Shown: in pieces, positions 32,322 to 43,969 of the stretch
Position numbering within the stretch: the stretch's first letter is position 1
How the letters are laid out: each line of letters opens with the position of its first letter
Assembly: GCF_003293695.1 (NCBI RefSeq)
Contig: NZ_CP029556.1
Coordinates: 1,684,001-1,748,000 of the forward strand
Source: Lysobacter oculi
GTDB taxonomy: Bacteria > Pseudomonadota > Gammaproteobacteria > Xanthomonadales > Xanthomonadaceae
Length of the DNA: 64,000 bases
Direction of reading: 5' to 3'
Program-made: the position numbers and the translations under genes
The notes under the pieces: model-generated
Seen by the model: the letters and a program-made list of their open reading frames with translations, nothing else
What the model was told of the DNA's origin: nothing
The model's database searches: none

Positions 32322-33431
32322 CTAGCCGCTGCGCCGCCGGAACAGGAACCAGGACACCGCCAGCATCAACAGCGACGGCAGCACGTAGGCCACGCGGTAG
32401 TCGAACTTGTAGGCGCCGGCCAGCCGCGCCGACATCTCCTGCAGCAGCCAGAAGCCGAGCGCGAACACCACGCCCAGGAACAGCCGCTTGCCGAGGCCGC
32501 CGCTGCGCAACGTGCCGAAGGCGAACGGGATCGCCGCCAGGCACAGCGCCAGCACGTTGAGCGGATAGAACCAACGGCCCCAGTAGAAGGCCTCGAATTC
32601 GCCGGCATCGAGCTGGTTGCGCTTGCGGTAGTCGATGCTGGATTTCAGCGTGGCGGAGTCCAGATAGCGCGGGCGGGCCACGCTGGCGGAGAGCGCGGCG
32701 GCGTCCAGCTGCGATTCCCAGCGCTCCTCGGCCAGGCGTTCCTGGGTCACCGAACGCTCGCCGAAATTGGTGCGGACCACGTTCTTCAGCAGCCAGCCGC
32801 CCGGGCGGTGCTCGGCGGTGGCGGCGTGGGCGATGGATTTCAGCTTGCCGGCCTCGTCGAACTGGTAGAGGCGCAGGTCCTTGAGCTCCAGCCAGTGGTC
32901 GTCGCCATCGGTGCGTTCCTGGCCGGAGTCGGCGTTGAGGAAGACGTCGCCTTCGCGCGCCCACAGGCCGGAATACTGGGCCACGATCATGTTGGGCGAT
33001 GTCGCCGCCGCCTTCAGCGCGTTGGCCTTGCGCTCGCCCCACGGGCCGATGGTCTCGCCGCTCAGCACCATCAGGCCGGTGAACAGCCCGATGGCCAGCG
33101 CCACCGCCAGGCTGAGCCGCTTGCGCGACAGCCCGACCGCGCGCAGGGCGGTGAGTTCGGAGCTGGCCGCCAGCTGGCCGAGGCCGAGCAGCGCGCCGAT
33201 CACCGCGGCGGTCGGGAACAGGTCGTACAGCCGGCGCGGCACGGTGTAGGCGGAATACAGAAAGGCATCGGCAAAGCCGTAGCTGCCCTTGCCGAGGTCG
33301 TCGAGCTGGGCCATCAGGCCGCCGCCGCCGAGCACGAAATCCAGCCCCGCCAGCACCAGCCAGACGCCCAGTACGGAGGTCAGCACCACCTTGCCGATAT
33401 AGATGTCGTGGATCTTCGGGAACGGTTTCAT
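32322..33431 (-). CDS. lptG: LPS export ABC transporter permease LptG
   Basis: LptG is one of the two inner membrane permeases of the LptB2FG complex that extracts LPS toward LptC/A/D. The 369-residue protein has three N-terminal helices, a periplasmic beta-jellyroll (about 130-265, from SGETIGPWGERKANALKAAA) and three C-terminal helices. The YSAYTVPRRLYDLFPTAAVIGALLG-type coupling segment typical of LptG is at about 48-70. The ATG at 33431 overlaps the lptF stop. Confidence 0.96.
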   Translation of the reverse strand: MKPFPKIHDIYIGKVVLTSVLGVWLVLAGLDFVLGGGGLMAQLDDLGKGSYGFADAFLYSAYTVPRRLYDLFPTAAVIGALLGLGQLAASSELTALRAVGLSRKRLSLAVALAIGLFTGLMVLSGETIGPWGERKANALKAAATSPNMIVAQYSGLWAREGDVFLNADSGQERTDGDDHWLELKDLRLYQFDEAGKLKSIAHAATAEHRPGGWLLKNVVRTNFGERSVTQERLAEERWESQLDAAALSASVARPRYLDSATLKSSIDYRKRNQLDAGEFEAFYWGRWFYPLNVLALCLAAIPFAFGTLRSGGLGKRLFLGVVFALGFWLLQEMSARLAGAYKFDYRVAYVLPSLLMLAVSWFLFRRRSG

Positions 33432-34513
33432 CGCGCGCGCCTCCGCTGCGGCAGGTGGCCATCGCGGCTGTAGAACCACGCGCCCAGCGCCAGCGCCGGC
33501 AGCAGCAGCCACCACAGGCCGAGGCCGGTCGGCATCTTGCCCTTGGTGATCAGGTCGGTGCCGAGCAGCATCAGCTGGATGCAGACCATGTAGCCCAGGA
33601 AGCCCAGCACCATGCGCCCGTAGCGGGCCTGCCGGGGCGGGCTGCGGGCGAGCGGAATCGCCAGCAGGGCCAGCGCCAGCGCGATCAGCGGCGGGGCGAT
33701 GCGCCAGTGCAGCTGCGCGCGGGCTTCGGCGCTGCCATCGGCCATCAGCTGCAGGGTCGGCGTGCGGCGGGCATCGTTGATCTTCTTGTCGTCCACCCGG
33801 TCGGGCATGCGCACGTCGTTGCGGGCGAAGCGCAGCAGGCGGTAGTCGCGGGTGGCCGCGTCCATCGGGCCTTCGACTTCGAACCCGTTGCCGAGCGTCA
33901 GGTAGCGCTCGCGGGCGCCGTCGAGGGTGAGTTCACCTTCGGCGGCGGTGGTGACATCGAGCCGGCCCTTCTTGGCCCGGTAGATGAAGATGCGTTTGAA
34001 CTTCGCGCCATCCCCGCCCATTTCGCCGACATAGACCACGCCGCCCCCGCCGGGCAATTCGGTGAAGCGGCCCGGCTCAAGGCCGGCGATCAGCAGGTTG
34101 CGGTTGGCTTCCTGGATCATCGCCCGCGAAGTGCGGTCGGCCCACGGCCCCAGCCAGAGCGAGCACAGCCCGATCACGATCAGGATCGGCACCACCACGA
34201 TCGCCAGCGGGCGCAGCAGGCGCTTCGGCCCCACGCCCACCGAGGTCAGCACCGGCATCTCGGCGTCGCGGTACAGGCGGCCGGTGGCCATCAGCAGGCC
34301 CAGCATCAGGGCCAGCGGCAGGATGATCGGCAGCCAGGTCAGCAGGACCAGGCCCAGCTGCGCGGCGGTCATGCCCGGCGGCAGCTTGCCGCGGGTGATG
34401 TCGCCGAGGACGTCGATGAAGGCGCCGCCCACCATCACGATCAGCAGTACGACCAGGGTGGCGAAGATGGCCTGGGCGAATTCCCGCGCGAGGTAGCGGT
34501 CCAGCGTCTGCAT
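33428..34513 (-). CDS. lptF: LPS export ABC transporter permease LptF
   Basis: LptF is the partner permease of LptG. The 361-residue protein starts MQTLDRYLAREFAQAIFATL and carries the cytoplasmic coupling segment EMPVLTSVGVGPKRLLRPLA. A periplasmic jellyroll includes GGGVVYVGEMGGDG. Three C-terminal helices follow ARAQLHWRIAPPLIALAL. It is the first gene of lptFG, divergent from pepA with a 103-bp gap, the arrangement conserved in gammaproteobacteria. Confidence 0.96.
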   Translation of the reverse strand: MQTLDRYLAREFAQAIFATLVVLLIVMVGGAFIDVLGDITRGKLPPGMTAAQLGLVLLTWLPIILPLALMLGLLMATGRLYRDAEMPVLTSVGVGPKRLLRPLAIVVVPILIVIGLCSLWLGPWADRTSRAMIQEANRNLLIAGLEPGRFTELPGGGGVVYVGEMGGDGAKFKRIFIYRAKKGRLDVTTAAEGELTLDGARERYLTLGNGFEVEGPMDAATRDYRLLRFARNDVRMPDRVDDKKINDARRTPTLQLMADGSAEARAQLHWRIAPPLIALALALLAIPLARSPPRQARYGRMVLGFLGYMVCIQLMLLGTDLITKGKMPTGLGLWWLLLPALALGAWFYSRDGHLPQRRRAR

Positions 34514-34616
34514 GCGGTCGGAGGCTCGGGAGGGATGAATTAGACTAGGCGATTCGCGTCGAAGCCGCGTCGCGGCAGCCCGGCATTGTACCCACCGGTT
34601 TCATGGAATCTCCCCG

Positions 34617-36101
34617 ATGTCCCTCGAATTCGCCCTGAACGGCACCGCCCCTGCCACCGCCTCCGTCGACTGCGTGGTGGTCGGCATCTACACCGACAAC
34701 TCGCTGACACCGGCCGGTGCCGCGATCGACGCCGCGAGCAACGGTCGCCTGACCGCGCTGGCCGCACGTGGCGACGTCGGCGGCAAGGTCGGCCGCACCG
34801 CCCTGCTGCATGACGTGCCCGGCGTGACCGCGCCCCGCGTGCTGGTCATCGGCCTGGGCGAGGCCGGCAAGTTCGGCACCCCGCAGTACATCAAGGCGGT
34901 CGGCGACGCCGCGCGCACGCTCAAGACCGGCAACGTAAAGTCGGCGCTGTTCACCCTGTCCGAAGTCGCGGTGAACGGCCGCGACGCCGCCTGGAACATC
35001 CGCCAGGCCGCCATCGCCGCCGACCACGCCATGTACCGCTATACCGCCACCCTCGGCGCCAAGAACAAGAAGCGCGAGGAAAGCGGGCTGGAGCGTTTCG
35101 AGATCAGCGGCGCCGATGCCGACGCGCTGGCCCAGGGCCAGGCGATCGCCGCCGGCGTCGCCTTCGCCCGCGAGTTGGGCAACCTGCCGCCGAACGTCTG
35201 CAACCCGCAGTACCTGGCCGACCAGGGCATGCAGTTCGCCGCCCGCTTCGACAAGGCCGAGTGCGAGGTGCTGGGGGATGCCGAGATGGAAGCGCTCGGC
35301 ATGGGCTCGCTGCTCGCCGTGGCGCGCGGCTCGGCCAACCGCCCGAAGCTGGTGGTGATGAAGTGGAACGGCGGCGGCGACGCCAAGCCCTACGTGCTGG
35401 TCGGCAAGGGCATCACCTTCGACACCGGCGGCATCAACCTGAAGACCCAGGGCGGCATCGAGGAGATGAAGTACGACATGTGCGGCGCGGCCACCGTGCT
35501 CGGCACCTTGGTCTCCGCGGTCGGCATGAACCTGCCGGTCAACCTGGTTTGCCTGGCGGTCGCGGTCGAGAACATGCCCGACGGCAACAGCTACCGCCCG
35601 AGCGACGTCATCACCAGCATGTCGGGCAAGACCATCGAGGTCGGCAACACCGACGCCGAAGGCCGCCTGATCCTCTGCGACGCGCTGACCTACGCGCAGC
35701 GTTTCGAGCCGGAGGCGCTGGTCGATGTCGCCACGCTCACCGGCGCCTGCGTCATCGCGCTCGGCAAGTACGCCACCGGCGTCATGACCAAGAAGGACGA
35801 CGACCTGGCGCGCGAGCTCATCGACGCCGGCGAGACCACCTTCGACCGCGCCTGGCAGCTGCCGCTGTGGGACGAATACCAGGGCCAGCTGGACAGCCAA
35901 TTCGCCGACATCTACAACATCGGCGGCCGCTGGGCCGGCGCGATCACCGCCGGCTGCTTCCTCTCGCGCTTCACCGAAGGCCAGCGCTGGGCGCACATGG
36001 ACATCGCCGGCGTGGCCAATGGCGACGGCAAGATGGGCATGGCCACCGGCCGCCCGGTCGGCCTGCTGAGCCAGTGGCTGCTGGACCGCGCGGCCAAGTG
36101 A
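34617..36101 (+). CDS. pepA: Cytosol leucyl aminopeptidase (M17)
   Basis: PepA is a two-metal hexameric aminopeptidase that in E. coli also acts as an accessory protein in Xer recombination. The 494-residue protein has the metal-binding stretch [18 protein letters not shown] (about 262-279), the MCGAATVLG segment and the M17 signature [10 protein letters not shown]. The order lptF<>pepA-holC-valS is conserved. It is transcribed with holC, 63 bp downstream. Confidence 0.97.
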   Translation: MSLEFALNGTAPATASVDCVVVGIYTDNSLTPAGAAIDAASNGRLTALAARGDVGGKVGRTALLHDVPGVTAPRVLVIGLGEAGKFGTPQYIKAVGDAARTLKTGNVKSALFTLSEVAVNGRDAAWNIRQAAIAADHAMYRYTATLGAKNKKREESGLERFEISGADADALAQGQAIAAGVAFARELGNLPPNVCNPQYLADQGMQFAARFDKAECEVLGDAEMEALGMGSLLAVARGSANRPKLVVMKWNGGGDAKPYVLVGKGITFDTGGINLKTQGGIEEMKYDMCGAATVLGTLVSAVGMNLPVNLVCLAVAVENMPDGNSYRPSDVITSMSGKTIEVGNTDAEGRLILCDALTYAQRFEPEALVDVATLTGACVIALGKYATGVMTKKDDDLARELIDAGETTFDRAWQLPLWDEYQGQLDSQFADIYNIGGRWAGAITAGCFLSRFTEGQRWAHMDIAGVANGDGKMGMATGRPVGLLSQWLLDRAAK

Positions 36102-36164
36102 CCGCACCGGCGCGCCATCGTGAAGCCCCGTCGCGGCCCTGCCGCGGCGGCTGAGGGCTGCCCG

Positions 36165-36586
36165 ATGGCCCGCGCCGACTTCTACCTGATCGCCAAGCCG
36201 CGCTTCCGCGAGGAACCGCTGCTGCTGGTCTGCGAACTCGCCCGCAAGGCGCACGACGCCGGCTTCCCCACCCTCGTGCTGGCGCGCGACACGGCCCAGG
36301 CCGAGGCGCTCGACGACCTGCTCTGGTCGTTCGACGCCGACGCCTACCTGCCGCACCAGATCGCGGGGCTGGATGACGAAGACGAGCTCGCGCCGATCCT
36401 GATCCTGCCGCCCGAGGCCGATGCCCCGATGCGCCCGCTGGTCATCAACCTGCGCGATGCGGCGGTGGAAGGCGACTTCGAGCGCGTGCTGGAAGTGGTG
36501 CCCGCCGACCCGGAGGCGCGCACGCCGCTGCGCGAGCGCTGGAAGCAGTACCAGGCCCGCGGGCTGCAAACGAACAAACACGACAT

Positions 36587-36590
<4 letters not shown>
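36165..36590 (+). CDS. holC: DNA polymerase III subunit chi
   Basis: HolC links SSB to the clamp loader through psi (HolD). The 141-residue product has the chi features: [11 protein letters not shown] at the N-terminus, the Rossmann-like core [35 protein letters not shown], and PLVINLRD. The ATG at 36165 is preferred over a GTG at 36120 because it gives the standard chi start. Its TGA overlaps the valS GTG, the usual holC-valS coupling. Confidence 0.94.
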
Positions 36591-39457
<2,867 letters not shown>

Positions 39458-39479
39458 TCGAAGGAAAGAAATGAAGGGG

Positions 39480-39498
39480 AATGCCGCGTCGGCATTTT
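39480..39498 (+). terminator. Candidate intrinsic terminator of valS
   Basis: A perfect 7-bp stem AATGCCG-CGT-CGGCATT (39480-39486 with 39490-39496) runs into TTTT (39495-39498), 22 bp after the valS stop. Confidence 0.55.
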
Positions 39499-39605
39499 GC
39501 GCGGCCAAGCCGGCCATGGATGTCCGGCGCCCGAGTCAGGGCAGGAAGCCCTGACCGAGGGAGAGCGCAGAACCCGGCGAAAGGCATTCCCGCTTGGCCG
39601 CGCAA
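39497..39605. repeat. 14-bp inverted repeat enclosing repeat copy 2
   Basis: TTGCGCGGCCAAGC at 39497-39510 is repeated as its exact reverse complement at 39592-39605. A second pair, GGGAATGCC (39477-39485) and its reverse complement GGCATTCCC (39583-39591), interleaves with it in the order A, B, A', B'. The whole structure occupies the convergent valS-rimI gap. Confidence 0.75.
39509..39563 (-). repeat. 55-bp dispersed two-hairpin repeat, copy 2
   Basis: Read on the minus strand this matches copy 1 (22376-22430) at about 47 of 55 positions. Hairpin one is GTCAGGGC-TTCCT-GCCCTGAC; hairpin two is built on GCCGG...CCGGC around the shared CATCC core. The stem changes relative to copy 1 preserve pairing (G-C to A-T, and two swapped G/C pairs). 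Confidence 0.8.
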
Positions 39606-39660
39606 TAGTCGGCGCGACATTGCGCGTGGTGCGTTTGTGCGTTTGCGCGGTCGTGCGATC

Positions 39661-40134
39661 TCAGTCCAGCAACTCCATCGCCATCACGATCGCGTCCTCG
39701 CGGCCACCGTTCGGCGCGGGGTAATAGCGCGGGCGACGGCCGATCTCGTTGAAGCCCTCGTCGTGGTATAGCGCGATGGCATGCGGGTTGGACGGGCGCA
39801 CTTCCAGGAACATCCGCTCCGCGCCGTGGCCGCGCACCACCTGGCGCATCGCCCGCAACAACCGCCTGCCCTGCCCGCGCGACTGCGCGGCGGGATCGAT
39901 GCACAGGTTCAACAGATGCGATTCGTCCGCCTGCGCGCTGGCGACGGCGTAACCCATGACGCCGGCGTCATCTTCCAGCACCCACATCGCATAGCCCGCG
40001 TGCAGGCAGTCGCGGAAGTTGCCGCGCGTCCACGGAAACGGGTACGCCCGCAGCTCGATCACCATCACCGCGTCGAGATCGCTCTCGCGCATCCGCCGCA
40101 GGCGCGGCGCGGACGGCTCGACCTGCGCGCTCAT
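39661..40134 (-). CDS. rimI: Ribosomal protein S18-alanine N-acetyltransferase
   Basis: RimI is a GNAT acetyltransferase that modifies the S18 N-terminus. The 157-residue protein has RRMRESDLDAVMVIELRAYP, FPWTRGNFRDCL, the acetyl-CoA loop DPAAQSRGQGRRLLRAM, and EVRPSNPHAIALYHDEGFNEIGRR with the RimI YY motif (RYYPAPNGGREDA). The start ATG at 40134 overlaps the preceding gene's stop (ATGA). It is convergent with valS. Confidence 0.93.
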   Translation of the reverse strand: MSAQVEPSAPRLRRMRESDLDAVMVIELRAYPFPWTRGNFRDCLHAGYAMWVLEDDAGVMGYAVASAQADESHLLNLCIDPAAQSRGQGRRLLRAMRQVVRGHGAERMFLEVRPSNPHAIALYHDEGFNEIGRRPRYYPAPNGGREDAIVMAMELLD

Positions 40135-40385
40135 GCCGGGCGACGCAGCCCGCGCAGGCTCGGCCACAACGCGCGCTTCACCGCCGGATCGCGCAGGCGC
40201 TCAATGCCGGGCAACACGATGCCCGCATCCGCCAACGCATCAGGCGATATGCCCAGCGCCCGCGCCAGCATCGCCAGCACGCGTGGATCAGCCGGCGGCG
40301 GCGGTTCGCTGCCCGGCACATGCGGCACGAACGCGACCAGCCCGAGTTCGCTCATCGCCTCGCGCTGGAAGCGATCCCAGCTCAC
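40131..40385 (-). CDS. Short HolD-like protein (candidate DNA polymerase III psi subunit)
   Basis: This 84-residue protein starts at a GTG that forms a GTGA overlap with the pssA stop and is coupled to rimI. In E. coli, holD lies immediately before rimI. Three blocks match E. coli psi as I remember it: the N-terminus (WDRFQREAMSELGLVAFVPH against RRDWQLQQLGITQW), DPRVLAMLARALGISPDAL (against DPLVSDVLRALTVSPDQV), and IERLRDPAVKRALWPSL (against LTDLRANPTARAALWQQI). The central beta part of psi appears to be lost. Assignment is inference from these blocks and synteny; holC (chi) is at 36165. Confidence 0.55.
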   Translation of the reverse strand: MSWDRFQREAMSELGLVAFVPHVPGSEPPPPADPRVLAMLARALGISPDALADAGIVLPGIERLRDPAVKRALWPSLRGLRRPA

Positions 40386-41161
40386 GTCGGCTCCCGCACC
40401 GCGCGCCGCCTGCGGAAGAGCGTCATCACCGGGCCGGACAGCGCATACAGCGCGAACACGGCCAGCAAGGTCTGCGGCGGATACAGCGCCAGCGCGATGA
40501 GCGCGGCGACCACCAGCAGCAGCGCCCAGAACGGCACGCGCTCGCCCTGCGCGCCACCGCGACCCTTGAAGCTGGTGTAGCGGAAGTTGCTCACCATCAG
40601 CAGCGCGACGATGACGGTCAGCGCGATCGCCGCGTGCCGCATCGTTGCGCCCTTGATGCCGAAGTCGTGCAGCGTCCAGACGAAGCTCGCCATGATCGCC
40701 GCCGCCGCCGGGCTGGCCAGCCCGACGAACCAGCGCTTGTCGACCACGCTCACCTGGCTGTTGAAGCGCGCCAGCCGCAGCGCCGCGCAGGCCGCGTAGA
40801 GGAAGGCCGCCAGCCAGCCGAGCTTGCCGGGCGCAATGCCATCGAAACGCATGTACTGCAGCGCCCAGTGGTACATCACCAGCGCCGGCGCCATGCCGAA
40901 GCTCACCAGATCGGCCAGCGAGTCGTACTGCACGCCGAATTCGCTCTGGGTGTTGGTCAGGCGTGCGACGCGGCCGTCGAGCCCGTCGAGCAGCGCGGCG
41001 ATGAAGATGGCTACGCAGGCCTGCCCGAAATGCCCCTGCCCGGCGGCGATGATCGCGTAGAAGCCCCCGAACAGGCCGCCGGTGGTGAACAGATTCGGCA
41101 ACAGATAAACGGCGCGTGCGGGCTGGCGGCGCTGCGGAACGGGCGGGCTGTTTTCATCCAT
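40382..41161 (-). CDS. pssA: CDP-diacylglycerol--serine O-phosphatidyltransferase
   Basis: PssA makes phosphatidylserine, the precursor of phosphatidylethanolamine, in the inner membrane. The 259-residue protein is of the CDP-alcohol phosphatidyltransferase type (PssA type II). The motif DGLDGRVARLTNTQSEFGVQ, followed by DSLADLVSFG, carries the conserved Asp residues (DG..AR...G..D...D). About seven to eight membrane helices are present, and the tail is Arg-rich. It is the first gene of the pssA-holD-like-rimI unit. Confidence 0.95.
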   Translation of the reverse strand: MDENSPPVPQRRQPARAVYLLPNLFTTGGLFGGFYAIIAAGQGHFGQACVAIFIAALLDGLDGRVARLTNTQSEFGVQYDSLADLVSFGMAPALVMYHWALQYMRFDGIAPGKLGWLAAFLYAACAALRLARFNSQVSVVDKRWFVGLASPAAAAIMASFVWTLHDFGIKGATMRHAAIALTVIVALLMVSNFRYTSFKGRGGAQGERVPFWALLLVVAALIALALYPPQTLLAVFALYALSGPVMTLFRRRRAVREPT

Positions 41162-41266
41162 GCCGGCAGTTTAGCGGCTCGTACCGCGACGGATTGCCGT
41201 ATCGCCCGCACTTGCGCCCCCTGCCCCGCGATGCTGCAATCCCCGCACGCCCCCGGGAAACCCGCC

Positions 41267-41653
41267 ATGAACCGCATCACCGCCTCCGCCCTTGGCCTGT
41301 GCGCCGCCGGCCTCCTGCTCGCCGGCACCGCCACCGCACAGCAGAAGGTCTACCAGTGGAAGGATGCGCAGGGCCGCACGCATTACTCCAGCTCGCCGCC
41401 GGCCTCAGGCAAGTTCACCGTGCGCGGCGCGCCCGCCAGCGCACCCACCGTCGCCGCGGCGGCCAAGCCCGGCGTCACCGAAAACGTGCAGTGCAAGCAG
41501 GCACGCAGCAACCTGGCCGTGCTCAAGGGCAACAGCAACGTGCAGATCGACAGCGACGGAGACGGCAAGCCCGACCGCACGCTCAGCGCCGACGAACACG
41601 CCAACCAGGTGAAGCTGGCGGAATCCACCATCTCGGTGTCCTGCACGTCCTGA
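41267..41653 (+). CDS. DUF4124 domain-containing periplasmic protein
   Basis: This 128-residue protein has a clear signal peptide (MNRITASALGLCAAGLLLAG, cleavage near TATA-QQ). The DUF4124 block QQKVYQWKDAQGRTHYSSSP follows at about 25-44. The remainder has a charged DSDGDGKPDRTLSADEH stretch with Asp/Gly spacing reminiscent of a calcium-loop, and two cysteines (one near the end, SVSCTS). Function unknown. It is divergent from pssA and 57 bp ahead of proS. Confidence 0.8.
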   Translation: MNRITASALGLCAAGLLLAGTATAQQKVYQWKDAQGRTHYSSSPPASGKFTVRGAPASAPTVAAAAKPGVTENVQCKQARSNLAVLKGNSNVQIDSDGDGKPDRTLSADEHANQVKLAESTISVSCTS

Positions 41654-41710
41654 GTACCCGGCCTGCCGGCGCATGGCAAAATGCGGGACTGATTTTCAGC
41701 GAGTTCCGCC

Positions 41711-43420
41711 ATGCGCCTGTCGCAGTTCCACCTCCATACCGAAAAGGAAACCCCGGCCGAAGCCGAGATCGTCAGCCACAAGCTGATGCTCAAGGCCGGC
41801 ATGCTGCGCAAACTGGCCGCCGGCCTCTATACCTGGTCGCCGCTCGGCCTGCGGGTATTGCGCAAGGTGGAAGCCGTGGTGCGCGATGAAATGAACCGCG
41901 CCGGCGCGATCGAGGTATTGATGCCGACCATCCAGCCCAGGGAACTGTGGGAGGAAACCGGGCGCTGGGAGAAATTCGGCGGCCAGCTGCTGAAAATCGC
42001 CGACCGCAAGGAAGCCGAATACTGCTACGCCCCGACCGCCGAGGAAGTCATTACCGATTTCGCCCGGCAGGAGCTGTCCAGCTACAAGCAGCTGCCGGTG
42101 AATTTCTACCAGATCCAGACCAAGTTCAGAGACGAGATCCGCCCGCGTTTCGGCGTGATGCGTTCGCGCGAATTCCTGATGAAGGATGCCTATTCCTTCC
42201 ATCTCGATGACGCCTCGCTGCAGGCCGAATACCGCAACATGTACGACACGTATTCGCGCATATTCACCCGCCTCGGGTTGAAGTTCCGCGCGGTATTCGC
42301 CGATACCGGCGCGATCGGCGGTTCGGCCTCGCATGAATTCCACGTGCTGGCCGATTCCGGCGAGGACGCCATCGCATTTTCCGACGGCTCCGATTACGCC
42401 GCCAATGTCGAACTGGCCGAAGCGCTGGCGCCGGGCGCGCGGGGTCCCGCCTCCGCCTCCATGCGCAAGGTCGATACCCCGACGCAGAAAACCTGCGAGG
42501 ACGTCGCCGCGTTGATGGGCATCCCGCTCACCGATACCGTCAAGTCGGTCGCGTTGATGGGCGAGGATGGCGAAGGCGCGCCGCAGTTCGTACTGGCGCT
42601 GGTGCGCGGCGACCACATCGTCAACGAAATCAAACTGGCCAAGCTGGCCGGCCTGGCCGATTACCGGCTGGCCACCGAAGATGAAATCCGTGCGCACCTC
42701 GGTGCCTCTCCGGGTTTCCTCGGCCCGGTCAATCCGCTCAAAACGATCCGCGTGGTGGCCGACCGCAGTGTCGCGGCGATGGCGGATTTCGTGGTCGGCG
42801 CGAATGAAGACGGTTTCCACCTGGCCGGGGTCAATTTCGGCCGCGACCTGCCGGAACCGGAAACCGCCGATATCCGCAACGTGGTCGAAGGCGATGTCTC
42901 GCCGGACGGCCAGGGCAAACTCGGTCTCGCGCGCGGCATCGAGGTCGGCCATGTATTCGCACTGGGCAACCGGTATTCGGAAGCGATGGGCTGCACCGTG
43001 CTCGACGCGCAGGGCAAGCCGGTGAATCCGTTGATGGGCTGCTATGGCATCGGGGTTTCGCGCATCGTCGCGGCGGCCATCGAGCAGAATAACGATGAGG
43101 CCGGCATCCGCTGGCCGGAAGCGATGGCGCCGTGGCAGGTGGCCATCTGCATCATCAACCCGAAAAACAATGCCGATGTCGCGGCGGCCGCGGACGCGCT
43201 TTACCGGGACCTGCAGGCGGCCGGCATCGATGCCGTACTGGATGATCGCGGCCTGCGCCCCGGCGCGATGTTCGCGGATATGGAGCTGATCGGCATTCCG
43301 CACCGGGTGGTGGTTTCGGAGCGCGGCGTCGCCGCCGGCACCTTCGAATATCGCCGCCGCGATGCCGGTGAATCGGAAAACCTCGACCGTTCCGGCCTGA
43401 AGGAACGCATCGGCGCCTGA
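41711..43420 (+). CDS. proS: Prolyl-tRNA synthetase (bacterial type)
   Basis: ProS is a class II aminoacyl-tRNA synthetase. The 569-residue protein includes motif 2 ([21 protein letters not shown], split across residues about 138-158) and the editing (INS) domain in the middle (about 225-405). Motif 3 is [16 protein letters not shown], and an anticodon-binding C-terminal domain ends the protein. Its sequence uses more NNT/NNA codons (GAT, TAT, ATT) than neighbouring genes, though GC is only slightly lower (about 65% over 42241-42540 by hand count). Confidence 0.97.
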   Translation: MRLSQFHLHTEKETPAEAEIVSHKLMLKAGMLRKLAAGLYTWSPLGLRVLRKVEAVVRDEMNRAGAIEVLMPTIQPRELWEETGRWEKFGGQLLKIADRKEAEYCYAPTAEEVITDFARQELSSYKQLPVNFYQIQTKFRDEIRPRFGVMRSREFLMKDAYSFHLDDASLQAEYRNMYDTYSRIFTRLGLKFRAVFADTGAIGGSASHEFHVLADSGEDAIAFSDGSDYAANVELAEALAPGARGPASASMRKVDTPTQKTCEDVAALMGIPLTDTVKSVALMGEDGEGAPQFVLALVRGDHIVNEIKLAKLAGLADYRLATEDEIRAHLGASPGFLGPVNPLKTIRVVADRSVAAMADFVVGANEDGFHLAGVNFGRDLPEPETADIRNVVEGDVSPDGQGKLGLARGIEVGHVFALGNRYSEAMGCTVLDAQGKPVNPLMGCYGIGVSRIVAAAIEQNNDEAGIRWPEAMAPWQVAICIINPKNNADVAAAADALYRDLQAAGIDAVLDDRGLRPGAMFADMELIGIPHRVVVSERGVAAGTFEYRRRDAGESENLDRSGLKERIGA

Positions 43421-43439
43421 ATCCGGATATTGGCCCGAT

Positions 43440-43468
43440 TTGCGGTTTGATTATGCGGGGATTATGAT
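43440..43468 (+). promoter_or_regulatory. Candidate promoter of the H-NS-like gene
   Basis: TATGAT (43463-43468, 5 of 6 to consensus) is preceded at 17 bp by TTGCGG (43440-43445, only TTG conserved). The predicted start near 43475 lies inside an inverted repeat. Confidence 0.45.
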
Positions 43469-43513
43469 CGCCGCGAGGCAGGAAGCCCCGCCATAATCAA
43501 AACCCATAATCAG
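43449..43513. repeat. ATTATG repeats and inverted repeat before the H-NS-like gene
   Basis: Two copies of ATTATG (43450-43455 and 43461-43466) are followed by two copies of the reverse complement CATAAT (43492-43497 and 43505-43510). The outer GATTATG-CGGGG and CCCCG-CCATAATC form an inverted repeat around the predicted transcription start. In so GC-rich a genome this AT-rich symmetric cluster is conspicuous and may be an operator or an RNA hairpin in the leader. Confidence 0.6.
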
Positions 43514-43523
43514 AGGCCCAGTC

Positions 43524-43886
43524 GTGGACATCAACAATCTCAGCCAGAAAGAACTCGCCGACCTGATCAGCCAGGCCAACAAGCGCAAGAAGGTGCTCGC
43601 CAAGCGCAAGCCGATCAACCAGGTCCGCGCCGCGGTCAACCGCATCGTCCGCACCTCCGGCTACACCATGGAAGAACTGTTCGGCGCCGCCGGCGCGCCC
43701 CGCGCACGCAAGGCACCGGCCGCCAAGAAGACCACGGCCCGCAAGGCGGTCGCCAAGGTCGCCCCGAAGTATCGCAACCCGGCCAACGCCGCGGAAACCT
43801 GGAGCGGCCGTGGCAAGCAGCCGCGCTGGCTGGCCGGTTATGTCGGCCAGGGCCGCGATGTGTCGGAGTTCCTGATCAAGGGTTGA
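43524..43886 (+). CDS. H-NS family nucleoid-associated regulator (Xanthomonas type)
   Basis: This 120-residue protein has a short helical oligomerisation region (MDINNLSQKELADLISQANK) and a Lys/Ala/Arg-rich linker (about 60-80). The H-NS C-terminal DNA-binding core is YRNPANAAETWSGRGKQPRW (about 84-103), containing the W-x-GRG-x-x-P-x-W motif. Start is GTG 43524. Such proteins bind AT-rich or minor-groove-accessible DNA and silence acquired genes in Xanthomonas. The ATTATG cluster just upstream suggests autoregulation (inference). Confidence 0.88.
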   Translation: MDINNLSQKELADLISQANKRKKVLAKRKPINQVRAAVNRIVRTSGYTMEELFGAAGAPRARKAPAAKKTTARKAVAKVAPKYRNPANAAETWSGRGKQPRWLAGYVGQGRDVSEFLIKG

Positions 43887-43915
43887 TCGGAAACATCACC
43901 GATACTGTTCCGACG

Positions 43916-43941
43916 AAAAGCGCCGCGACCCGGCGCTTTTT
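43916..43941. terminator. Bidirectional intrinsic terminator
   Basis: A perfect 10-bp stem AAAAGCGCCG/CGGCGCTTTT (43916-43925 with 43931-43940), loop CGACC, followed by T on the plus strand and by T-run symmetry on the minus strand. It ends both the H-NS-like gene and the convergent exporter gene. Confidence 0.9.
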
Positions 43942-43969
43942 GTTTGCCCGGAATCCCGGCAAACCGGAT

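Noticed and set aside
34545..36581. A minus-strand open frame of 678 codons opposite pepA and holC.
   Set aside because: It is antisense to two clear genes and shows no protein motif.
41711..43420. proS as a horizontally acquired gene because of its more NNT/NNA-rich codons.
   Set aside because: Hand-counted GC (about 65% over 300 bp) is only slightly below its neighbours and the gene is a normal bacterial ProS; without codon statistics the case is too weak.
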